The translations under genes were made by a program, and so were the position numbers. From Mucilaginibacter arboris (GTDB lineage: Bacteria; Bacteroidota; Bacteroidia; Sphingobacteriales; Sphingobacteriaceae): a DNA stretch of 64,000 nt. The notes below the pieces were generated by a model. That model was not told the DNA's origin and ran no database searches. It saw only the letters and a list, made by a program, of their open reading frames with translations. The stretch is taken from the NCBI RefSeq assembly GCF_009754915.1, contig NZ_WPIK01000003.1:186001-250000 (forward strand), read 5' to 3'. This document shows, piece after piece, positions 55,365 through 64,000 of the stretch; the stretch's first letter is position 1; each line of letters starts with the position of its first letter.

Positions 55365-55797
55365 GTGGTGTATAGAGTAAAAGAAATATCATAAGAAAAG
55401 GTCACTTCTTCGGTTATATTTTGTTTAATCGTAAAAGTCTGTATCGACTTGATTGTTGTACCATCTGCACTTTTGAACCTGTAAACGTCATAAAAAGAAA
55501 AGGCTGAATTGTCAGCTGCTATTATATGTCCGTTTACCAAGGCATCAGGTCCATGGGTTATTATCGCGTCGAGGGCAAGTTCTTTTACTTTCGAAGTTTT
55601 ATTATTTTCAAGTTCTGCCAAAAAGTTTTCTTTTCCGGAATTTTTTCTGTCCGACTATATTTCCAAGAAGATTTTCCGGAATAGTGTCTGTCATAAAAGC
55701 CAATATCTGCATTTGCAATATATAAGTTTTTAAGGATAATTTTTCTGGGTACATTTCTACAGCCTGGTTGTATACTAGTTTTTGTCATTGCTATCAA
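55361..55797 (-). pseudogene. NTF2-like gene with at least two frameshifts
   Basis: Three frames hold successive pieces of one protein: KTSIQPGCRNVPRKIILKNL then ADIGF in one, MTDTIPENLLGNIVGQKK in a second, and NSGKENFLAELENNKTSKVK to the end in a third. Together they make a typical NTF2-like nuclear transport factor protein of about 140 residues (ITHGPDALVNGHIIAADNSA, FYDVYRFKSADGTTIKSIQT). One shift coincides with an A6 run near 55645, so error is possible there; the other is near 55693 in a mixed sequence. It is probably inactive. Confidence 0.75.
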
Positions 55798-56251
55798 GAT
55801 CTATCAATCATCTACTCTACTAGTCAACGGTAATAGAATTTCCAGAAACGCTTAAAAGCTTGCTTCAAAATTAAATTGCAACGCTTTTAATAACAAACAA
55901 ACATCCTTTTCTTATTGATACAAGGCCGTACAAAGTGGAACAAACGATTCATTCCGTCTATTAAATGCCTTCTGCTTCGAAATTATAATCTTAAACTGCT
56001 GAATTGACGCAGTAAAAAAGTGCAAAGCAAAATGCGTATTTTGAATAGCTATAAGCTATAAAAAAACTTGAGCTTCTGTCTATAACTACTTGAATTTTAT
56101 TATGCAGATGTTTTTTCAATAAGAAACCCTTTATGGACATTAACTCAATACAGGAAAAAACTTGCGTACATTTATGATTTAATGCTCATTATAAAGTGTC
56201 ACTCCATAATCTTGTCACGTTTCAAGTTTTAATAAAAACTTGAAAAAAAAT
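55798..56251. other. AT-rich gap upstream of the ArsR operon
   Basis: No gene recognised and no repeat arm. The control elements of the ArsR operon begin at 56252. Confidence 0.55.
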
Positions 56252-56296
56252 TTGCGCAGTTAAATAACTGCATTATATTTGCAGTCAAATAACTGC
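56252..56296 (+). promoter_or_regulatory. Promoter with two operator palindromes for the ArsR operon
   Basis: -33 TTG at 56252-56254 and -7 TATATTTG at 56274-56281 with a 19-bp spacer. Two 16-bp palindromes overlap it: GCAGTTAAATAACTGC (56256-56271) between the two boxes and GCAGTCAAATAACTGC (56281-56296) at the expected start of transcription, with centres 25 bp apart. They differ in one base. This is the arrangement expected for autorepression by a dimeric ArsR/SmtB regulator, which is the first gene. Confidence 0.85.
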
Positions 56297-56299
56297 ATA

Positions 56300-56638
56300 A
56301 TGGAAATTCGTAGAGATGTATTTCAAGCCATAGCTGATCCAACCCGCAGGGCGATATTAAGTTTGGTGGCTTTAGGGGCAATGACGCCGGGTGCGATTGC
56401 CGAAAACTTTGATTCGTCTAGACAAACGATCTCAAAGCATATACAAATCTTAAGTGAATGTGAACTGCTTAATCAAACCCAATCCGGCAGGGAAATTCAT
56501 TATCACTTTAACCCCAATAAAATGAAAGAAATAGCAGAATGGCTGGAGCCATACCGCAAAATGTGGGATGACCGGTTCACAGCAATGGATGATCTATTGC
56601 GGGAAATGCAGGAAAAAAAGCAAAAAACTAACAAATAG
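56300..56638 (+). CDS. ArsR-family transcriptional repressor
   Basis: 112 residues from ATG 56300 ([11 protein letters not shown]). An in-frame TTG at 56279 lies inside the promoter and is excluded. The winged helix is typical: [40 protein letters not shown] and [20 protein letters not shown]. No metal-binding ELCVCDL motif is present, and the relation to VOC, DoxX and SRPBCC genes downstream matches the family that regulates AHSA1-type genes. It likely binds the two palindromes at its own promoter. Confidence 0.92.
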   Translation: MEIRRDVFQAIADPTRRAILSLVALGAMTPGAIAENFDSSRQTISKHIQILSECELLNQTQSGREIHYHFNPNKMKEIAEWLEPYRKMWDDRFTAMDDLLREMQEKKQKTNK

Positions 56639-56667
56639 CTCAATACTAACAAATTAAAACCAATACT

Positions 56668-57090
56668 ATGACAAAACAAATGTATCCTTGCTTATGGTTT
56701 GATGGTCAAGCCAGGGCAGCAGCAGATTTTTACTGCACCATTTTCCCTAATTCTAAAGTAATCAACGACTCTGGGATGGTTGTAAATTTCGAACTTAACG
56801 GCGAGTTCTTTATGGGCTTAAATGGTGGCGATAACATTAAATTTAATGAAGCCGTTTCTTTTGTTATCCCTTGTAAAGACCAGGAAGAAATCGATCACTA
56901 TTGGTACAAACTTACTGCAGATGGGGCTGAGGAACAGTGTGGCTGGTGTAAGGATAAGTTTGGCTTGTCCTGGCAAGTAGTGCCAACCATATTAGGCGAA
57001 CTCATGTCAAATCCTGAAAAGGGGCAGCGTGTTGTGCAGGCATTTATGAAAATGAAAAAATTTGATATTGAAGCATTAAAAAATGCCTAA
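56668..57090 (+). CDS. VOC-family PhnB-like protein
   Basis: 140 residues. YPCLWFDGQARAAADFYCTI and FPNSKVINDSG at the start, NGGDNIKFNEAVSFVIPCKD and EEIDHYWYKLTADGAEEQCG then WCKDKFGLSWQVVPTILGEL are diagnostic of the PhnB / 3-demethylubiquinone methyltransferase-like branch of the vicinal oxygen chelate fold. The reaction is unknown. It is the second gene of the ArsR operon and overlaps the DoxX-like gene by 8 bp. Confidence 0.88.
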   Translation: MTKQMYPCLWFDGQARAAADFYCTIFPNSKVINDSGMVVNFELNGEFFMGLNGGDNIKFNEAVSFVIPCKDQEEIDHYWYKLTADGAEEQCGWCKDKFGLSWQVVPTILGELMSNPEKGQRVVQAFMKMKKFDIEALKNA

Positions 57091-57481
57091 TGCCATGAAA
57101 AGTAATAAAATTATTTATTGGATTAGCACAGGATTGTTCTGTGCTTTTCTCTTACTAACCAGTATTTCATACCTCACTGATCCGAAGTTTGTGGATATTT
57201 TCAAACATTTAGGATTTCCTCAGTATTTCCGCGTAGAGCTTGCCGTTGCAAAAATTTTAGGTGTATTAATCCTACTTCTTCCGAAAATAAAACCAAAATA
57301 TAAAGAGTGGGCTTACGCAGGTTTTGGGATTACTTTAATTTCAGGTTTAATTGCTCATTTTAACAGTAGCGACTCAGTTGGGTACATTATTAATGTTCTT
57401 TTCTGGTTTGCTCTTTTAGTAATTTCATATAGCTATTGGCACAAAAGAACCAATGAACGAATAAATTCCTCCATCACTTAA
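57083..57481 (+). CDS. DoxX-like membrane protein
   Basis: 132 residues with four membrane helices: IIYWISTGLFCAFLLLTSIS, ELAVAKILGVLILLLPKI, WAYAGFGITLISGLIAHF and NVLFWFALLVISYSY. The HLGFPQYFRVELAVAKILG segment is typical of the DoxX-like group. ATG 57095 (MKSNK) is an alternative start that avoids overlap with the VOC gene. Probable role unknown; its operon partners suggest response to a small toxic or xenobiotic compound, which is inference. Confidence 0.85.
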   Translation: MPNAMKSNKIIYWISTGLFCAFLLLTSISYLTDPKFVDIFKHLGFPQYFRVELAVAKILGVLILLLPKIKPKYKEWAYAGFGITLISGLIAHFNSSDSVGYIINVLFWFALLVISYSYWHKRTNERINSSIT

Positions 57482-57501
57482 TTATTGTAAATAAACTAAA
57501 T

Positions 57502-57978
57502 ATGGCTAAGCAAATAGAAGTTACAAAAATCTTTAATGCCCCAATTGAAATGGTTTGGCAAGTTTGGGTAGATCCCGAACTTGTTAAGCGCTGGTGGGGA
57601 CCAAAAAACTTTAGTTCTCCTATGGCAAACATAGATTTTCGGGAAGGTGGCAAATCATTAGTAAGTATGCAGGCACCGAAAGAAATGGGAGGGCAGGAAT
57701 GGTATTCCATTTGGAATTATGTAAAAATTATACCGATGGAAACAATTGAATTTATTCAAAGCCTGGCCGACAAAGATGGCCATAAAACTGACCCTACTAA
57801 AGTAGGTATGCCGGCTGACTTTCCCCTGGACATTAGAACTGTTGTAACTTTCAAAGAACTTACGGATAGTAAAACCGAAATGAAGGTTACCGAATTTGCC
57901 GATTTCGGCATAATCAGCAACCTTGCACAAATTGGTTTGGAACAAAGCCTTGACAAGATGGCTGCTATTTTTAGTTAG
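57502..57978 (+). CDS. SRPBCC/AHSA1-domain protein
   Basis: 158 residues: KIFNAPIEMVWQVWVDPELV then KRWWGPKNFSSPMANIDFRE is the AHSA1 signature, followed by GGKSLVSMQAP and a helix at the end (LAQIGLEQSLDKMAAIF). The fold forms a hydrophobic ligand cavity. It is the last gene of the ArsR-VOC-DoxX-SRPBCC operon. Confidence 0.9.
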   Translation: MAKQIEVTKIFNAPIEMVWQVWVDPELVKRWWGPKNFSSPMANIDFREGGKSLVSMQAPKEMGGQEWYSIWNYVKIIPMETIEFIQSLADKDGHKTDPTKVGMPADFPLDIRTVVTFKELTDSKTEMKVTEFADFGIISNLAQIGLEQSLDKMAAIFS

Positions 57979-58015
57979 CGGTAAGCACTAAAAGACAGCC
58001 CCTAAAACTGACAAG

Positions 58016-58342
58016 TCATTTTTCATGAAGGCATAAACTGTTTTCGTCCAAATCTTTCAGCCACGCAAAGCGACCCCAAGGAGTGTCATCAATTTTACCG
58101 GCTTCAATCCCCTTTACTTTTAACTCTTTAATTTCATTTTCAATGTTATCCGTTTCACAAACAATACCCTGAAAACTTGCAAGCGAAATGGTAGTATCGC
58201 TACCGGGAAGACCCATTTGTATCCACGTTTCACCGTGGGCAGCAGGTGCTTCAATAATTACCTTGAAACCTAATTTAAGATAAAATTCTTTGGCTCTTTG
58301 CCTGTCCTTTACAGGAATCATAATAATTTCTACTGATTTCAT
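58016..58342 (-). CDS. VOC-family glyoxalase-like protein
   Basis: 108 residues. VEIIMIPVKDRQRAKEFYLK then LGFKVIIEAPA, with WIQMGLPGSD, GIVCETDNIENEIKELKVKG and DTPWGRFAWLKDLDENSLCL, is a single glyoxalase/bleomycin-resistance domain. The enzyme activity is not clear. Divergent from the GlxA-type regulator, with which it may share a control region. Confidence 0.86.
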   Translation of the reverse strand: MKSVEIIMIPVKDRQRAKEFYLKLGFKVIIEAPAAHGETWIQMGLPGSDTTISLASFQGIVCETDNIENEIKELKVKGIEAGKIDDTPWGRFAWLKDLDENSLCLHEK

Positions 58343-58473
58343 TTTATTCGATTTATTAAATTATTTTATAAAAATACCGTCATTAAACAAGTAAACCACA
58401 GGGTTAAAACGACAAACTTACCCGCCGTTTGCGACAGGTAGTTTTTATATTTGAGGCATAAATATCATGCGGA

Positions 58474-59439
58474 ATGAAGCACGTATCCATCTTACCATTA
58501 TATGATGCAACGTTGACAAGCATTGACAGCAGTTATCAACTGTTTAGCAGAGTTAACGACTTTATGAAGTATCAAGGAAAGCCGCCTTTTTATAAAATTG
58601 AGGTTACAGGGTTAACGAAGAGTACAAAATTTTCAAACGGGCTTTATAAGATTAGTACGCAAATGACTGTTAACCAAATAAAAAAGACAGATGTAATTGT
58701 ATTGCCCTTACTCTGCGGAAACTTTAAAAAAGCAATTCAGGAAAACAAGAAATATACCGATTGGCTCATTGCTCAATACCATAGCGGTGCAGAAATTGTT
58801 TGCCTTTGTGTAGGCTCATTTTACCTTGCTTCTACTGGACTATTGAATAACAAAAAATGTGCTGTTCATTGGGCTGCAAAGAATGAGTTTAAGGAAATGT
58901 TTCCAAATGTAAAAATCATAGACGACAGCATTATTACGGATGAACGAGGAATTTATACCTGCGGTGGCGGATATTCTTATTTAAATTTGCTACTATATAT
59001 TTTTGAAAAGCATTTAGGAAGGGAAATATCTGTTCTTGCCTCGAAAATGTTTGAAATTGACATTGAGCGAAAAAGCCAGAACCCTTACGCAATATTTATA
59101 GGACAAAAAAAGCATGGAGATGAATTGGTGCTGAAAGCACAGGAACTTATAGAAAATAACCCTACTGAAACTTTAACGGTTGATAGTATTTGCGAAAAAT
59201 TCAACGTAGGAAGAAGAACCTTTGAAAGAAGGTTTAAAAAGCATACTGGTAATTCAATACTGGAATATATTCAAAGAGTAAAAGTTGAGTTTGCCAAAAA
59301 ATATTTAGAAACAGGACGAAAAACAGTGAACGAAATAATTTATGAAACAGGCTATAACGACATTGATGCCTTTAGAAAAATTTTTAAAAGAATTACCGAC
59401 TTGTCCCCGATTGATTATCGGAAAAAATATTCGGTTTGA
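58474..59439 (+). CDS. GlxA-type AraC transcriptional regulator
   Basis: 321 residues. The first half is a DJ-1/PfpI-like domain: HVSILPLYDATLTSIDSSYQ then LF, VIVLPLLCGNF, and the nucleophile-elbow segment VCLCVGSFYLASTGLLNN with its Cys. The second half is an AraC DNA-binding domain (LTVDSICEKFNVGRRTFERR then FKKHTG, VNEIIYETGYNDIDAFRKIF). Such regulators sense a small molecule or amino acid and activate adjacent genes. A -7 box TATATTTG is at 58446-58453, 21 bp before the start. Confidence 0.92.
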   Translation: MKHVSILPLYDATLTSIDSSYQLFSRVNDFMKYQGKPPFYKIEVTGLTKSTKFSNGLYKISTQMTVNQIKKTDVIVLPLLCGNFKKAIQENKKYTDWLIAQYHSGAEIVCLCVGSFYLASTGLLNNKKCAVHWAAKNEFKEMFPNVKIIDDSIITDERGIYTCGGGYSYLNLLLYIFEKHLGREISVLASKMFEIDIERKSQNPYAIFIGQKKHGDELVLKAQELIENNPTETLTVDSICEKFNVGRRTFERRFKKHTGNSILEYIQRVKVEFAKKYLETGRKTVNEIIYETGYNDIDAFRKIFKRITDLSPIDYRKKYSV

Positions 59440-59544
59440 CACTTGGCATAACTAGAGTGAATAATGTGTCTGCCGCTAATACTGGGTAAAAGGCCGTACA
59501 GCAGCAGTACACTGACCATTAGCTTAAGTAAAACATCAAACACA

Positions 59545-60129
59545 ATGACATTCCCTTTTGACGAAGAAATTATACTTGAAAACTCATTTGCATTATTAAG
59601 ACCTCTGCAATTTTCGGACGTTGATAATTTGCTAAATGTTGCCATAGGTGATAAAGACTTGCTTCAATTTTCGCCAATGCCGGTTTATACAAAGGAATTG
59701 CTACAACAATATATCGATAAGGCCGTTAATCACAGACAAAGCAAAATTCGTTACGCTTTCAGCATATTTGACAAAACGAAAAATGCCTTTGCTGGCAGTT
59801 CAAGTTTTCTAAACATTTCAAATGTTGACAGCAGGCTTGAAATTGGTGCAACCTGGATTGGCAAAGAATTTCAAAAAACAGGACTAAATAGAAACTGTAA
59901 ATACTTAATGCTAAATTACGTATTTGACAACCTCAACGCAGACAGAGTTGAGTTTAAAACAGATGAAAGAAATTTAGCATCAAAAGCAGCGATTGAAAAA
60001 ATAGGCGGACAATTTGAAGGCATTTTAAGAAGCCATACTGTATTAGCTAACGGCTTTAGACGAAATACCGTTTATTATAGCATTTTGAAAAATGAGTGGA
60101 CAAACTTGAAGCAAAGGTTTTTTAGTTAA
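59545..60129 (+). CDS. GNAT-family N-acetyltransferase
   Basis: 194 residues from ATG 59545 (MTFPFDEEI); the longer frame to 59464 adds 27 residues that do not look like the family. Order: LENSFALLRPLQFSDVDNLL, AFAGSSSFLNISNVDSRLEI then GATWIGKEFQKTGLNRNCKY (acetyl-CoA region), and NLASKAAIEKIGGQFEGILR. It belongs to the RimJ/RimL-like branch; substrate unknown. Confidence 0.88.
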   Translation: MTFPFDEEIILENSFALLRPLQFSDVDNLLNVAIGDKDLLQFSPMPVYTKELLQQYIDKAVNHRQSKIRYAFSIFDKTKNAFAGSSSFLNISNVDSRLEIGATWIGKEFQKTGLNRNCKYLMLNYVFDNLNADRVEFKTDERNLASKAAIEKIGGQFEGILRSHTVLANGFRRNTVYYSILKNEWTNLKQRFFS

Positions 60130-60203
60130 TCCTGATTACTGTTTAACAGCCATAATAAAAATAAGAGGCTAAATTAATAGAGGAATGAAGATCAGCTTAA
60201 CAA

Positions 60204-62366
<2,163 letters not shown>

Positions 62367-62759
62367 TCATCCCCCAATCCCGCTTAACATGCTAAATAAG
62401 ATTATACCAAAAACAATCAGTGTAATTACAACATACAAATAATCTTTTTCAAGCACAAAACTTACTATCGAAAGTAGTATGCGGGCAATAGGCGTAGCAA
62501 TCAGCAATAAAATGCCCAATTGTATGATTGCCCTTCCTTTTATGGCGGCCACGCCCTGTAAAATACCCGAAATTGTTTTTAAAAAGCCGGGTTCGCCGTT
62601 AAAAGTATGGTAAGCAGGCTTTTCTTGTCCGTGCCGGTACACGTAAATTATACCTCCTATAAAAACAACCGACATGGCCAGGATAACGCCCCAGCGCAGC
62701 AGCGAACCAATGTAAAACTGCACATCAGACTCTTTAAAAACCTTTTTTTCGCGGCTCAT
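62367..62759 (-). CDS. DUF1634 membrane protein
   Basis: 130 residues with three hydrophobic helices: GVILAMSVVFIGGIIYVY, IIQLGILLLIATPIARILLS and YVVITLIVFGIILFSML. The spacing and the RHGQEKPAYHTFNGEPGFLK then TISGI loop match DUF1634. It overlaps the TauE gene by 4 bp; this pairing is common and suggests a shared role in transport, possibly an accessory subunit. Confidence 0.86.
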   Translation of the reverse strand: MSREKKVFKESDVQFYIGSLLRWGVILAMSVVFIGGIIYVYRHGQEKPAYHTFNGEPGFLKTISGILQGVAAIKGRAIIQLGILLLIATPIARILLSIVSFVLEKDYLYVVITLIVFGIILFSMLSGIGG

Positions 62760-63592
62760 ATTTTTCCGGTTAGTCCTTTATAAATCATTTGTATGGCCAC
62801 TACGGAGATCACGATAGCAAAAATGACTTTAAGCGATTTGGAATTTGCTTTTACCAGGATTTTTGAACCGGTAACTGCGCCTAAAACTACGCCTAACATT
62901 ACCGGCATAGAAAGTCCGGGATCAATATAACCACGCTGCAAATAAACCACTGCGCTTGCTGCTGCGGTAACGCCGATCATGAAATTACTGGTCGTGGTAG
63001 AAACTTTAAAAGGAATGCGCATGATGTTATCCATCGCAACCACTTTTAAAGAACCGGAACCAATGCCTAATAAGCCAGAAATCATACCGGCAAAACTCAT
63101 CAGTCCAAATCCGCCAAAAATATTACGGACACTGTACGCAACCATTTTTCCATCCTGGCCCGGATAAGTATTAGCGAGTTTAAAAAAAGTTGCCGGTTTG
63201 CTTGAGGTAGGATCGGCCTGCGAATTTTTCTTTACAAAAGACATGATAGCCGAGAAAAGCAAAATCAAGCCAAAAATAACAGCAATGGTTGGTGCAGAAA
63301 TATAACTTGCTAAATAAGCACCTAAAACAGCGCCAACAGTGGTTGCAATTTCCAGGAACATACCTAAACGCATGTTCGTAATGCCTTCTTTTACATACGC
63401 TGCAGCCGAACCGGAAGAAGTTGCGATAACCGAAACCAGCGATGCGCCGATGGCATAATGAATATCTACATCAAGCACCAGCGTAAGAAACGGAATGATA
63501 ACAACACCGCCGCCTAAACCAGTTAAAGAGCCGAGCAAACCGGCAAAATATGCGCCAAGCAAAATATACAGGGTTAAAAGAAGTATGGTCAT
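62756..63592 (-). CDS. TSUP-family transporter (TauE/SafE-like)
   Basis: 278 residues with about eight membrane helices. The duplicated signature is visible: GSLTGLGGGVVIIPFLTLVL in the first half and GMISGLLGIGSGSLKVVAMD in the second. TSUP proteins export or import sulfite, sulfoacetate or related organosulfur anions. The start is ATG 63592, and its first codons (ACCATACTTCTTTTAACC) resemble a repeat arm. Confidence 0.88.
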   Translation of the reverse strand: MTILLLTLYILLGAYFAGLLGSLTGLGGGVVIIPFLTLVLDVDIHYAIGASLVSVIATSSGSAAAYVKEGITNMRLGMFLEIATTVGAVLGAYLASYISAPTIAVIFGLILLFSAIMSFVKKNSQADPTSSKPATFFKLANTYPGQDGKMVAYSVRNIFGGFGLMSFAGMISGLLGIGSGSLKVVAMDNIMRIPFKVSTTTSNFMIGVTAAASAVVYLQRGYIDPGLSMPVMLGVVLGAVTGSKILVKANSKSLKVIFAIVISVVAIQMIYKGLTGKI

Positions 63593-63617
63593 TCCGGTTG
63601 TAAGATTAATACTTTAA

Positions 63618-63640
63618 ATGCTTCTTTTATCGATGTTTTT
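63618..63640. repeat. Single repeat arm upstream of the TauE-like gene
   Basis: ATGCTTCTTTTATCGATGTT at 63618; the same TCGATG core variant as the unit at 20429. It lies in the 48-bp gap between two minus-strand genes. Confidence 0.82.
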
Positions 63641-64000
63641 TTAAGAAGTTAAACCAGCAGGTAAAGTGTAAGGCTGAGGTTTTGGAATGAGCGGTAAAGA
63701 GCGCGTTTTTTTAAAGGCAAAACGCTGCTGCTGGTAAGCAAACCTGGAACTTGTTTTTCCTAATAATTGAAAGTTATTAATCAGCTTTAAAAAATAGACT
63801 GTTGAAAGTGGTGCTGATTGCGGCGGAAGTGCCAATAAATCTGCAACTTCATTTCCTAACAGATAACGCATCAATTGCATGGTTTCTTTTTGAGGAAAAG
63901 ATGCATCAACAGATGAAAAATAATTAATTAAAGACCGGGTTAAAGCCTGGCCATGAGCAGAACTCTTAAAATTCCTGGTGCTGATCGCTTCGTCCAACAA
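63641..64000 (-). CDS. DUF2236/MpaB-like oxygenase, 5' partial
   Basis: The C-terminal 119 residues of a gene running off the right edge. MRYLLGNEVADLLALPPQSA resembles the late part of DUF2236 (ER-bound oxygenase MpaB-like, latex-clearing related) proteins, followed by a helix LINNFQLLGKTSSRF and a basic tail ending TLPAGLTS. The frame is open to the window edge, so the start is outside. The heme-binding histidine region is not visible, which keeps this assignment tentative. Confidence 0.6.
   Translation of the reverse strand: MLDEAISTRNFKSSAHGQALTRSLINYFSSVDASFPQKETMQLMRYLLGNEVADLLALPPQSAPLSTVYFLKLINNFQLLGKTSSRFAYQQQRFAFKKTRSLPLIPKPQPYTLPAGLTS

Overview
The window is from a Sphingobacteriaceae-type Bacteroidota chromosome, most like Pedobacter or Mucilaginibacter (inferred from gene content). 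The clues are a SusC/SusD polysaccharide-utilisation locus (PUL) with a hybrid two-component regulator, Bacteroidota promoters (TTG-N19-TAnnTTTG), a serine palmitoyltransferase for sphingolipids, an Hc1-type histone-like protein, and an mraZ-to-ftsZ cluster without murF or ddl.

Layout. 1-2.3 kb: end of an OmpA-type protein, a glycine-rich RRM protein, tRNA-Glu(UUC) and a broken IS3-family element. 2.3-30.4 kb: a large PUL with GH2 galactosidase-like, GH95-like, alpha/beta-hydrolase esterase, a broken GH29 fucosidase, SGNH esterase, SusD, SusC, a small membrane peptide, a clan GH-A-like hydrolase with two F5/8C modules (frameshifted), a hybrid two-component regulator (frameshifted), GH88, DUF2264 and a sialate O-acetylesterase-like enzyme. 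Together these suggest an acetylated plant-type glycan carrying galactose, fucose and uronic acid. Three of its genes are broken, so the locus looks to be decaying. 30.7-46.6 kb: the intact division and cell-wall cluster mraZ-rsmH-ftsL-ftsI-murE-mraY-murD-ftsW-murG-murC-ftsQ-ftsA-ftsZ. 46.7-49.3 kb: serine palmitoyltransferase, histone-like protein, dapA. 49.7-60.1 kb: accessory genes (two GNATs, two membrane proteins, NTF2-like and TPR proteins, an ArsR-VOC-DoxX-SRPBCC operon with a clear double operator, a GlxA-type AraC regulator). 60.2-64 kb: ligA, a DUF1634/TauE pair and the end of a DUF2236-like gene.

The most striking feature is a dispersed repeat. By manual scan, the 12-mer ATGCTTCTTTTA or its complement occurs about 40 times exactly, with about ten more near copies. 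It usually forms the ends of imperfect palindromes of 56-124 bp. Each arm reads ATGCTTCTTTTA, then a variable 4-6 bp core, then TAAAAATT. Some units lie inside a second, outer inverted repeat (best at 50271-50431). The units sit just upstream of almost every PUL gene, and some copies lie inside ORFs (ftsI, ligA, the GH95 gene) or at the break of the IS3 transposase. It could be a MITE/REP-like family, a structured 5' leader or an uptake-sequence-like signal; I do not recognise it as a described family.
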